Virus record (IMG/VR): IMGVR_UViG_3300027759_003534
Coordinates: 1-64,000 of that record
From: a virus
Length of the DNA stretch: 64,000 nt
Reading direction: 5' to 3' (one strand)
Shown: piece by piece, positions 32,803-39,863 of the stretch
Layout: each line of letters opens with the position of its first letter
Numbering within the stretch: the first letter of the stretch is position 1
Notes under the pieces: generated by a model
Told to the model about the DNA's origin: nothing
Database searches by the model: none
What the model saw: only the letters and a program-made list of their open reading frames with translations
Translations under genes and position numbers: made by a program

Positions 32803-32853
32803 GGTTATGTCAAAAAGAACGGTGTTATGACGGCCTATATGTAGGTCCGCTCA

Positions 32854-32861
32854 GCTAAATA
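32854..32861 (+). promoter_or_regulatory. Late-type promoter GCTAAATA (leaderless arrangement)
   Basis: Plus-strand motif diverging from the gp18 promoter. If at -13 to -6, transcription starts at 32867, exactly the A of the ATG of the HNH-like gene. The spacer TCCAT is nearly the same as the TCCGT found before the gene at 4313. Confidence 0.55.
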
Positions 32862-32866
32862 TCCAT

Positions 32867-33214
32867 ATGACCAGGCCTATTTGCCCAGAATGTAAACAAC
32901 GGCCTAGGGCTGTAGCTTATCACAAATATGATCGAATTTATTATCGTAGCATGTGCACCTGGTGTTTGAATAAATCTAAGAAAAAAAAAGCTCCAAAACC
33001 ATTGTGGCAATTAAATGGTTATAAGAAAAAACCCACATGTGATCGATGTGGGTTTAGAGCCAAGTTTGCGGCTCAGCTGTTGGTGTATCATGCAGATGGT
33101 AATTTACACAATACTACTCTTAGAAATTTAAAAACTGTTTGTCAGAACTGTGTGGTGGAAATTGCCAAGACTGATCTGCCTTGGTCTCCAGGAGACCTTG
33201 AACCAGACGTTTAA
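32867..33214 (+). CDS. HNH-like zinc-binding endonuclease
   Basis: The protein has 115 aa, on the opposite strand to its neighbours. N-terminal CPECKQRPRAV and MCTWC, then CDRCGF and VCQNC give four Cys pairs. LLVYHADGNLHNTTLRNLKTVC is the HNH core (His, then Asn-x-x-N-L, then C..C). Such small HNH proteins with paired zinc sites resemble recombination/homing nucleases in marine T4-like phages. The 3' end overlaps the dNMP kinase gene on the other strand by 95 bp. Its late-type promoter is predicted leaderless. Confidence 0.7.
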   Translation: MTRPICPECKQRPRAVAYHKYDRIYYRSMCTWCLNKSKKKKAPKPLWQLNGYKKKPTCDRCGFRAKFAAQLLVYHADGNLHNTTLRNLKTVCQNCVVEIAKTDLPWSPGDLEPDV

Positions 33215-33818
33215 CTTGGGCATATAACGGGTCTAGCCCATCTGCATTGTTGTCAATTACAGCATCAAACTCAGTGCCAATCCATGCCCATTCACTAGGG
33301 TGGATTCCTAGATTATTTAAAATTTCTGTAGAAGCATTAGGTTGTGGGTGCTGATTTGCTACTTGTGCTACGCTGAACCACTCAGGTTCCGATCCACGCA
33401 CTACACGAATTACAATACCACCTGCGTTGCGAACTGCTTGGATTTCGTTAGGAAAACGGACGTCGGTAATAACAATATCGTTGTGTGCTCGATTAAGTTT
33501 ATTTTCAAGGCTGGCAATCCAGGTATCGTCGTGCCAGCTTCTACGGGCCACTTCTGTTCCCCACTTTTGTAGCACCAATCTAGGAGTCAAGTCGGGCATG
33601 TTTAACCGATTGGCCCACCATGGATCTACGGTCTCTCTCCAGGCTCTGCTCTCTGTTGTGCGGCCTTCTAGTAGCTCACGATCCCACCCGAACACAGCGG
33701 CTACAGCGTCTTTGAGCGTGGCGGCAAAACTATCTCGTTTAAAGCCGTAAATATTTTGCAGGTAATCGGCGATGGTATCTTTACCTGATCCTTGAAAGCC
33801 AGCAATACCAATAATCAT
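33120..33818 (-). CDS. 1: Deoxynucleoside monophosphate kinase (gp1-like)
   Basis: The protein has 232 aa (T4 gp1 has 241). Walker A is GFQGSGKD (residues 7-14), followed by DTIADYL as in T4 gp1 (GVKRSGKDTTADF). LVLQKWGTEVARRSWHDDTWI and IVITDVRFPNEIQAVRNAGGIVIRVVR match the family's LID/core with the DVRF..E motif. It phosphorylates dNMPs for phage DNA synthesis. The last 30 or so codons lie beyond the conserved fold and overlap the plus-strand HNH gene. The start overlaps dexA as ATGA, so both are expressed from the dexA promoter. Confidence 0.8.
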   Translation of the reverse strand: MIIGIAGFQGSGKDTIADYLQNIYGFKRDSFAATLKDAVAAVFGWDRELLEGRTTESRAWRETVDPWWANRLNMPDLTPRLVLQKWGTEVARRSWHDDTWIASLENKLNRAHNDIVITDVRFPNEIQAVRNAGGIVIRVVRGSEPEWFSVAQVANQHPQPNASTEILNNLGIHPSEWAWIGTEFDAVIDNNADGLDPLYAQVKRLVQGLLETKADQSWQFPPHSSDKQFLNF

Positions 33819-34336
33819 CTAATTTCCTTCACGTTTAAATGTCGTAATGTGGCCTGTAACATGTCAATCTGTCTGCGACAATCTTCAAGGGCATGATGGC
33901 TAGTAGGTGGTTTAGGCAACTCTGGCCACAGGCTGTAGATGGTTCTGGCATCGCGCACATTGTAAAATTGCCAAGGCAAACTTTTGCCGTAGCTCTTGTA
34001 AGCATGTTCAAGTATGTTCATGTCGTAACATATACCATTGGCCCAGATGAATTTGTGTTGCCAGGCTAACTTGTACAGGCTATCCAAGGCTTGGTCAAGG
34101 TCTACCCGACCTTCTTCCATAAATGCCTCAGCTTGTGCTTCTGGTTGGGTGGCCCACCAATCTATAGTGTCTTGTTGTATAGTACGGTTTTCTTGGCTCT
34201 CTAAGGTAATGCGGGCATAGTATTGGCGATCATAGTGGCCGGTACCAAATGGATCAAAGCTTTGGGCTGCAATGGTTAAAATGGTTGCGTCAGGACCAGT
34301 TCCTAAACCTTCTATGTCAATCATTAATGAGCTCAT
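33815..34336 (-). CDS. dexA: DexA-like 3'-5' exonuclease (DEDDh)
   Basis: The protein has 173 aa (T4 DexA has 227). Asp7 and Glu9 in MIDIEGLG, Asp105 in GICYDMNIL, and His147 with Asp152 in HHALED give a complete DEDDh set. The N-terminus MSSLMIDIEG could also start at the Met at codon 5. A sigma70-like promoter (TAGACT-17-TATACT) puts the start of transcription on the ATG itself, and a 7-bp inverted repeat overlaps the start. It degrades DNA ends and overlaps the dNMP kinase gene. Early expression fits its nucleotide-metabolism role. Confidence 0.8.
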   Translation of the reverse strand: MSSLMIDIEGLGTGPDATILTIAAQSFDPFGTGHYDRQYYARITLESQENRTIQQDTIDWWATQPEAQAEAFMEEGRVDLDQALDSLYKLAWQHKFIWANGICYDMNILEHAYKSYGKSLPWQFYNVRDARTIYSLWPELPKPPTSHHALEDCRRQIDMLQATLRHLNVKEIR

Positions 34337-34353
34337 GCTAAGAGTATAGCATG
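34334..34353. other. Inverted repeat overlapping the dexA start
   Basis: CATGCTA (34334-34340) and TAGCATG (34347-34353) are perfectly complementary, 6-nt loop. One arm includes the dexA ATG, the other overlaps the -10 region. Confidence 0.6.
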
Positions 34354-34371
34354 ATTTTAAGAGTAAGTCTA
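34343..34371 (-). promoter_or_regulatory. Sigma70-like promoter for dexA (leaderless arrangement)
   Basis: On the minus strand -35 TAGACT (34371-34366), 17-bp spacer, -10 TATACT (34348-34343). Predicted +1 at 34336 is the A of the dexA ATG. Confidence 0.6.
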
Positions 34372-34378
34372 GAGGGCG

Positions 34379-35149
34379 TTAGCCAATTACCCAGCTAAGT
34401 GGTTGTGAACCATCCACATAATTCTTGAGTTCTTCAATTAATTTGTCCATACTTGCTTGTGCTTCGGCTTTCATGGCTGTGCCATTAAGTGATGATCCAC
34501 CCTGTGGTCCAGCCAGAGTGGCAAATTTTTCACGTGCTTCGCCAATGATTAATTTGCAGTTGGCGGTCATGTAGTCACGGATCCATTGAACAATTTGGAA
34601 ATCGCTTAGGAGATTAAATTCGGGTTTGAGATTGTAGCACCAGAGCAACACCGCTTCGCCTGTGCCTTTGGGATCACGGATTAGTTGTAGCTTTTTAGTT
34701 ACCGGATTCCAAGTATAATTCATATAAGCACCAAACATACGTCCGGCCAATTCTACATACTGACTGTAGAAGTCATAGGTAGCAAGACCGCCAGCCACGT
34801 TGAAATTCATTAGGTACACGTTCATACTTGCTTGACTGAATGGATCAAAATTTGACGCAAACGGGCCGGTTGAATCGCCGAATGTTCTACGGAAAATCTG
34901 TCTAACTGATTGTACTTCTTGTGGCAGGTCGTAGATATTAACGTTGGTTACCAACTCCATGAAGATATAACTTTCTTCATAGGCGTTTTGTGCTCGCTGG
35001 CGATACACACCAATAGTACGTTGATAGGCCGCTTCGTAGTGTTCAGCATCCAACTCAATGTCAATGATTTGATCGCCTAGTTGTAGACGTACATAATCGA
35101 TGAGATTTTGTTTTAATGTATCTAAGCTGGATTGATTTTCTAAGGCCAT
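34379..35149 (-). CDS. 13: Neck protein gp13-like
   Basis: The protein has 256 aa (T4 gp13 has 309). LKQNLIDYVRLQLGDQIIDIELDAEHYEAAYQRTIGVYRQRA near the N-terminus, VQSVRQIFRRTFG and YDFYSQYVELAGRMFGAYMNYTW have the pattern of gp13 neck proteins in T4-like marine phages (an N-terminal helical part and then a β core with WNPVTKKLQLIRDPKG). It binds the portal with gp14 to form the neck. A GCTAAATA late promoter gives an 18-nt leader with GGAG. gp14 and gp15 follow on the plus strand 1.5 kb away. Confidence 0.6.
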   Translation of the reverse strand: MALENQSSLDTLKQNLIDYVRLQLGDQIIDIELDAEHYEAAYQRTIGVYRQRAQNAYEESYIFMELVTNVNIYDLPQEVQSVRQIFRRTFGDSTGPFASNFDPFSQASMNVYLMNFNVAGGLATYDFYSQYVELAGRMFGAYMNYTWNPVTKKLQLIRDPKGTGEAVLLWCYNLKPEFNLLSDFQIVQWIRDYMTANCKLIIGEAREKFATLAGPQGGSSLNGTAMKAEAQASMDKLIEELKNYVDGSQPLSWVIG

Positions 35150-35172
35150 GTAAGGAAGCTCCGTGTTCCCTG

Positions 35173-35180
35173 TATTTAGC
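35173..35180 (-). promoter_or_regulatory. Late-type promoter GCTAAATA
   Basis: Minus-strand motif; predicted start 35167, leader of 18 nt with GGAG before the ATG at 35149. Confidence 0.55.
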
Positions 35181-35183
35181 TGT

Positions 35184-36329
35184 TTACCAAGCCCACAGTA
35201 TGATCATGTTGTCGTTGCCACGACCATTAAATTTAGTTTCTGTAGCTTTGATTTCACCAAATGCCTTGCGAGCCGCTGGTTTTCCACCGCCAGTAACTGC
35301 TTTGATTTGTTCAGCTGGTTTACGCAGTGTTTTTTGGACTGTAGCTAGTGTGTCAAATCCTGCAATAGCACTACCTTTAATTGTAAAGGTCCCAATGTGG
35401 CTATCTGCCATGACATGAATCAATCGACGTTTGGCCGTGTCATATAACCATGCTTCACTTGCATTTACTAATTTAGTAACTGGCTCTGATTTAAGACCAA
35501 GTTCTTCAAACTCTCGTAAAAACTTGAATTTGCGTGTGAGTTTTTCTGGGCTTACAGCTTTCTTGGCACGTGGTTTGCGTTCTACTTTCTTCAGTTGCAC
35601 ATAACTGCTGCAGTCATTGATCACTGTTTCGCAAAATTTGACACAATTACGAAGTTGTATTTTTGTAAGGTGACTGTAGCCTTCTACTAGGTCAGCATCC
35701 TCACCTGCCAACACTTCTGTAAACTCTGCTAGCCGTAGTTGCCAAACAGCTGATACGGTTCCTGTCATGTTGGGACTGATATTCATGCCACGCATGAGTT
35801 TGATTGGGCTAAAATCTGCACTCATCTTTGCGCCAGCTACTATAAAATCATCAAACATACCTTCAAGTTCGCCACAGCACTCTGATACTTTTTCACGCAG
35901 GTGATCTTGGATTGTGAGTCGGGCTACAGCCGTGTCGGCATCTACTTCACTTTGTTCGCGTTTCTTTTCTTGCTTGACTCGAAGCATCTGACTAATTTGC
36001 TCATCAACAATGCTCTGTTCGTGTTCGTTAAGCACAAGACCTAACAATGTCATTCGACATACCCATGCTGGTGTAAGACGAATCTGGCTGTCCGGAATAC
36101 CACGCATGGTCTTGGCATCTTTGGATCGAGTGTTGTGCTCTAAATAATGACACAGCATATCCTTGGCATCTTTTTTGCCATAGTGATAGTTGTACCACTG
36201 AAACGCATTAGCAAAACTGCTGATGCGATTTTCTTCAGTGGGTTGAAAGTTCCACTCAGGTTCGTGCCCTACATATTTGGTTTCAGCACCCTTGGGGTTT
36301 AGTCTTTTGATTTCGTTTGATTTAGCCAT
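35184..36329 (-). CDS. Protein of unknown function, early-type promoter
   Basis: About 381 aa from the ATG at 36329. A TTG at 36365 is in frame but lies inside the -35 box of the promoter that suits this ATG. The protein is helical and charged: SSFANAFQWYNYHYGKKDAKDML, LEHNTRSKDAKTMRG, a long SECCGELEGMFDDFIVAGAKMS segment, then a basic KKVERKPRAKKAVSPEKLTRKFKF linker and a β-rich C-terminal part (DSHIGTFTIKGSAIAGFDT, KFNGRGNDNMIILWAW). No family name was recognised. TTGACC-17-TACAAT gives a predicted start 1 nt before the ATG. It lies between gp13 and an 83-aa gene, in a block that looks early. Confidence 0.75.
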   Translation of the reverse strand: MAKSNEIKRLNPKGAETKYVGHEPEWNFQPTEENRISSFANAFQWYNYHYGKKDAKDMLCHYLEHNTRSKDAKTMRGIPDSQIRLTPAWVCRMTLLGLVLNEHEQSIVDEQISQMLRVKQEKKREQSEVDADTAVARLTIQDHLREKVSECCGELEGMFDDFIVAGAKMSADFSPIKLMRGMNISPNMTGTVSAVWQLRLAEFTEVLAGEDADLVEGYSHLTKIQLRNCVKFCETVINDCSSYVQLKKVERKPRAKKAVSPEKLTRKFKFLREFEELGLKSEPVTKLVNASEAWLYDTAKRRLIHVMADSHIGTFTIKGSAIAGFDTLATVQKTLRKPAEQIKAVTGGGKPAARKAFGEIKATETKFNGRGNDNMIILWAW

Positions 36330-36336
36330 AGTGTTT

Positions 36337-36365
36337 ATTGTATAGTAAAGTTTGAGTAAGGTCAA
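36337..36365 (-). promoter_or_regulatory. Sigma70-like promoter (leaderless arrangement)
   Basis: On the minus strand -35 TTGACC (36365-36360), 17-bp spacer, -10 TACAAT (36342-36337). Predicted +1 is 36330, one base before the ATG at 36329. No Shine-Dalgarno lies between. Confidence 0.65.
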
Positions 36366-36613
36366 CCAAGCAGGTTGGCCAAGGTTATGTGTTGTTCTAA
36401 ATTGGTCAGCAGATCGGCTACTTGTTTTACCAGCTCACGATAGCGTGGTGTTTCTTTATGCAATCTACGACATTCTACGCTTTCCATGTCAGCAGCTACA
36501 ATGGCTTGATCCACTGCCCTGGTCATTTTGAGCAGGTCGCGGCGAGCTACCTTGTTTTTAACCTGGGCTATGTGCTTTTCAGCCCGATCTAGTCTTTGAA
36601 ATAACTCGTCCAT
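36362..36613 (-). CDS. Small helical protein of unknown function
   Basis: The protein has 83 aa, predicted coiled coil (MDELFQRLDRAEKHIAQVKNKV, then LLKMTRAVDQAIVAADMESVECRRLHK, ending ELVKQVADLLTNLEQHITLANLLG). A near-consensus promoter TTGACT-17-TATAAT puts transcription start at the A of the ATG, with no ribosome-binding site. The last codons overlap the -35 box of the next gene. Function cannot be read. Early expression is likely. Confidence 0.75.
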   Translation of the reverse strand: MDELFQRLDRAEKHIAQVKNKVARRDLLKMTRAVDQAIVAADMESVECRRLHKETPRYRELVKQVADLLTNLEQHITLANLLG

Positions 36614-36619
36614 TTTGTA

Positions 36620-36648
36620 ATTATACTGGCTTTTGAATTTGTAGTCAA
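36620..36648 (-). promoter_or_regulatory. Sigma70 promoter, near consensus (leaderless arrangement)
   Basis: On the minus strand -35 TTGACT (36648-36643), 17-bp spacer, -10 TATAAT (36625-36620). Predicted +1 is 36613, the A of the ATG. Confidence 0.8.
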
Positions 36649-36655
36649 TCTAACC

Positions 36656-36663
36656 GCTAAATA
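36656..36663 (+). promoter_or_regulatory. Late-type promoter GCTAAATA for gp14
   Basis: Plus-strand motif ending 1 nt before the ATG at 36665. With the T4 spacing, transcription would start near 36669, 2 nt before the second ATG (36671), which would then be the real start. Confidence 0.5.
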
Positions 36664-36664
36664 C

Positions 36665-38023
36665 ATGACTATGCCAAGACTTTCCATGTGGCGTCCTAAT
36701 AGGACGAATGATTATCAGTTTTTAGACCGCACAATCTCCGAACAATACACTGTTGGAGGGCTTGACCTCTATATACACAAATACCTCGGGCCACAGGGCG
36801 CAGGTACAGACAATGGCAACAATGATGCCACTATACCAAATTATAATTCGACCAATCCTTTGTTTATTGAGGATTTGTTGCTGTTAGAAAATCGTGATAG
36901 AGTGTATGCCCCTGATGTGTTTGTCATGCGTGGTGTGTATCGCACACAAGACGTAGATTTTGATCTAACACAATTTGGTTTGTTTTTAAACAACGATACC
37001 TTGTTTATTACCTTTCACTATAATGACATGATTGACACGTTTGGGCGCAAGCTCATGAGTGGTGATGTAATTGAAGTGCCAAATTTAGCAGACTACCATC
37101 CCTTGGACAATACCTTGGTCAAAAGCCTGCCCCGTTATTATGTGATCCAGGATGCCAACTTTGCATCAGAAGGATTCAGTGTTACTTGGTTGCCACACCT
37201 GTGGCGAGTCAAGGCTACTCCAATGGTCAATGCTCAAGAGTACAGCCAGATTATCAATCAACCGTTTATGCCGGAGAATATCTGGGACAATGGAAATTTT
37301 TATCCAGCTGGTACCATTGTCAACTATGGCAACACCTATTACCAGGCCTCACAAAATGTACCGGCAGGAACTGATATTACTGATACTGCCTATTGGACTG
37401 TAATTACCAATCCCAACACAGTGGGTGACAAACAAAGCACAAGGCCCAAAGATTTGGCCATCAACGATGCTATACTTACTCAGGCCTATCATGATGTGCC
37501 ACTGTCGGGCTATGACAATGTTAAATTTTATATCTTGCCCACTGGACCCAACGGTGAGCCAGGGCCGGCTGGTCTTACTGCTGATGACACATTCCCCACA
37601 GTAGACACTACTGAATCGGGCGATGGTATCACTCCCAAAGGATTTGGCTATGTTCAAGGTTACTTGACTGGGTCTACTCATGCTCCTAACGGCTTACCAG
37701 TCACACCCGGAGTGGCATTTCCGCCAAATCCAGTGTTGGGCAACTACTGTTTAAGACTAGATTATTTCCCTAATCGCCTGTTCCGTTACAACGGCCGGGC
37801 CTGGTTGGCCATCACAGACAATGTACGCACTGACCTTGACTATGCAACTGAGTCACTGACACAACGATCCAGTTTTGTAAACAATACCTACACAGTACCT
37901 ACCACAGACATTGGCAATATTCCAAGTCGTCAGAGTCTCAGTCAGATACTTGAAATACAACCCGACAACGGTGACCAAGGTGGCAATATTACACCACCTA
38001 ATCCAAGACCTCCAGGGAGATAA
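36665..38023 (+). CDS. 14: Neck protein gp14-like with a carbohydrate-binding-like insertion
   Basis: The protein has 452 aa (T4 gp14 has 256). Residues 65-190 (LFIEDLLLLENRDRVYAPDVFVMR, FGLFLNNDTLFITFHYNDMIDTFGRKLMSGDVIEVPN, YVIQDANFASEGFSVTWLPHLWRV) have the gp14 layout: 'E.L..E.....G.DV.Y.PR' then a β-sandwich. After it comes a short chitin-binding-like module at residues 205-247 (NIWDNGNFYPAGTIVNYGNTYYQ... AYWTVI), and then a Pro/Gly-rich C-terminal tail. The neck proteins connect head to tail and can anchor whiskers. The next plus-strand gene is gp15. ATG 36671 may be the start, given the promoter. Confidence 0.65.
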   Translation: MTMPRLSMWRPNRTNDYQFLDRTISEQYTVGGLDLYIHKYLGPQGAGTDNGNNDATIPNYNSTNPLFIEDLLLLENRDRVYAPDVFVMRGVYRTQDVDFDLTQFGLFLNNDTLFITFHYNDMIDTFGRKLMSGDVIEVPNLADYHPLDNTLVKSLPRYYVIQDANFASEGFSVTWLPHLWRVKATPMVNAQEYSQIINQPFMPENIWDNGNFYPAGTIVNYGNTYYQASQNVPAGTDITDTAYWTVITNPNTVGDKQSTRPKDLAINDAILTQAYHDVPLSGYDNVKFYILPTGPNGEPGPAGLTADDTFPTVDTTESGDGITPKGFGYVQGYLTGSTHAPNGLPVTPGVAFPPNPVLGNYCLRLDYFPNRLFRYNGRAWLAITDNVRTDLDYATESLTQRSSFVNNTYTVPTTDIGNIPSRQSLSQILEIQPDNGDQGGNITPPNPRPPGR

Positions 38024-38025
38024 TC

Positions 38026-39441
38026 ATCGCTCAGTTCTTTTACGATCAGCAACTACGTCGTTTTCTACTACAATTTGCTAGAGTGTTCAGCAACTTTGAC
38101 GTAGAGTATGGTGCCAACCAAGCTGGCCAAGGACCTGGGTCAGAGGAAGATACCCTAATACGTGTGCCGGTACGCTACGGTGATTCTAGTCGTCAGGCAC
38201 AGACTATTTTACAGAACAATTCAGCCAATGACATGCCAGCAACACCCCTGATGACATTTTATATCACAGATTTAAAATATGATCGTCCCAGGATGCAGGA
38301 ACCGTACTTTGTAAACAACATAGCAGTGCGTCAACGTACCTACGATAGTGCCACAGACACGTATGAAACCACACAAGGCAACGCATTTACCATTGAACGT
38401 GCCATGCCTGTTCCGTATGAGATGACTATAAATCTTGACATTTGGACATCAAATACCAATCAAAAAATGCAGTTGTTGGAACAGATTCTGACTTTGTTTA
38501 ATCCTGGGTTGGAAATACAAAGCACCGACAACTACATTGACTGGACCAGTTTAACTGTGCTGTATCTCAAGGATGTACGTTGGTCAAGTCGCACTATTCC
38601 TATTGATGCTGGCAATCCTATCGACGTTGCTACCTTATCGTTTACCCTGCCCATGTGGATCACTCCGCCAGCCAAGGTCAAGAAACTGGGTGTTATTGAA
38701 CGTATTATTGCTAGTGTGTACGATGCTCAAGGTGATCTTACCAACGCCCTAACCGACAGTGATTTGTTATTGGGTACTAGACAACGGTTCACCCCCTACG
38801 GCTACCAGGTCCTATTAATTGATAACAAATTACAGGCTCTTCGGCAACAACAGGTCATTAACGAACCCAATGCCAGCTTGACTCCGCCCGATAGCCCCAA
38901 TAGTAATCTGCTGTGGCACAGTATTGTAAACTTGTATGGCACACTACGTCCTGGCATTAGTTATATTACCCTAGAACAACCAGATGGCACAGACGTAACC
39001 GGAACTGTGGCTTTTGACCCTACTGATGATAGATTTTTATTGTTTACAGTAAATGCTGGTACTGTACCACCAAACACCTTGAGCCCAATTACGGCTGTGA
39101 TTGATCCAATTGCCAGTGGTCCTGGGGCTGGACTTGCTGTGGCCGCACTGGGGCAACGGTACTTGTTTACACAGGCCACTGGATCTTATGATAATCCAGG
39201 CTTGACCAATCCCAATTCTTGGAACGGCGTTGATGGCCAACCCTTGGTGGCCAATGCCAATGACATTGTGGAATACGATGGTGCTCGTTGGGCTGTGGTG
39301 TTTGACAGCACCAGCAGTCCTGCAAACATGCAGTACGTGACCAATATCACCACAGAACTACAGTATCGTTGGACTGGTTCAGCCTGGGTCAAGAGTTATC
39401 AAGGTTTATATCCTGGAGGACAATGGACACTGGTATTGTAA
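38026..39441 (+). CDS. 15: Tail sheath stabiliser/completion protein gp15, non-ATG start
   Basis: At least 453 aa from the GTG at 38083. The in-frame sequence just before it (QFFYDQQLRRFLLQFARVFSN) matches the beginning of T4 gp15 (…YFYNSSFRRYATLMGDLFSN), so the true N-terminus lies upstream. No ATG, GTG or TTG is in frame there. An ATC at 38026, 6 nt after GGAG, or an ATA at 38020 overlapping the gp14 stop (ATAA), is the likely start. The body has EEDTLIRVPVRYGDSSRQ, MTFYITDLKYDRPRMQEP, PVPYEMTINLDIWTSNTNQKMQLLEQIL and LPMWITPPAKV, all gp15 segments. The C-terminal half (residues 270-470) is an extra β-rich domain. It terminates the tail by binding the last tube and sheath rings. Confidence 0.72.
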   Translation: MAQFFYDQQLRRFLLQFARVFSNFDVEYGANQAGQGPGSEEDTLIRVPVRYGDSSRQAQTILQNNSANDMPATPLMTFYITDLKYDRPRMQEPYFVNNIAVRQRTYDSATDTYETTQGNAFTIERAMPVPYEMTINLDIWTSNTNQKMQLLEQILTLFNPGLEIQSTDNYIDWTSLTVLYLKDVRWSSRTIPIDAGNPIDVATLSFTLPMWITPPAKVKKLGVIERIIASVYDAQGDLTNALTDSDLLLGTRQRFTPYGYQVLLIDNKLQALRQQQVINEPNASLTPPDSPNSNLLWHSIVNLYGTLRPGISYITLEQPDGTDVTGTVAFDPTDDRFLLFTVNAGTVPPNTLSPITAVIDPIASGPGAGLAVAALGQRYLFTQATGSYDNPGLTNPNSWNGVDGQPLVANANDIVEYDGARWAVVFDSTSSPANMQYVTNITTELQYRWTGSAWVKSYQGLYPGGQWTLVL

Positions 39442-39863
39442 CAGCCGTGGGTGTTTGGTTTTATGCAATTAACACTCGTCGATACATGTATCTCATGCGT
39501 AATGACCCAAAGCATCCTGGTGCTTGGGGATTGCCGGGTGGCCGAGTAGAAGCAGGCGAAACCTTACTGGCGGCTATGAATCGCGAATGCTGTGAAGAAA
39601 TAGGTTTTGTTCCTGAATATTTTAGGATGATTCCTTTGGAAAAGTTTACCACCGCAGACGCAGGATTTGAGTATCACACTTTTTTCTGTATTGTTGACTC
39701 GGAATTCCAACCCACGCTCAACAATGAACACATAGGCTATGCCTGGATTGATTCAGGCACATGGCCTAGACCTATGCATCCAGGGTTGTGGAGCACTGTA
39801 AATTTTGAAGCTGTGCAAAACAAAATATTAACTATCGAGTCTACTGTTCAAACGTCGCAGTAG
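39423..39863 (+). CDS. Nudix hydrolase
   Basis: From the ATG at 39423 with the overlapping Shine-Dalgarno GGAGGA. The Nudix box reads GGRVEAGETLLAAMNRECCEEIGF, fitting GX5EX7REUXEEXGU completely. Nudix proteins hydrolyse nucleoside diphosphates linked to another group (e.g. dNTPs, ADP-ribose, caps or nucleotide-sugars). The ATG lies 19 nt inside the end of gp15, so it is translated with it. A longer in-frame ORF upstream was not used. The 3' end converges with the gene at 39848. Confidence 0.9.
   Translation: MDTGIVTAVGVWFYAINTRRYMYLMRNDPKHPGAWGLPGGRVEAGETLLAAMNRECCEEIGFVPEYFRMIPLEKFTTADAGFEYHTFFCIVDSEFQPTLNNEHIGYAWIDSGTWPRPMHPGLWSTVNFEAVQNKILTIESTVQTSQ

Noticed and set aside
33182-33198. 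Short palindrome GGTCTCC-A-GGAGACC as a terminator or operator
   Set aside because: A 1-nt loop cannot form a hairpin, there is no T-run, and it lies in overlapping coding sequence.
36330-36365. TTG start at 36365 for the unknown protein at 35184
   Set aside because: It lies in the -35 box of a promoter that fits the ATG at 36329, and the added residues look unlike the rest of the protein.
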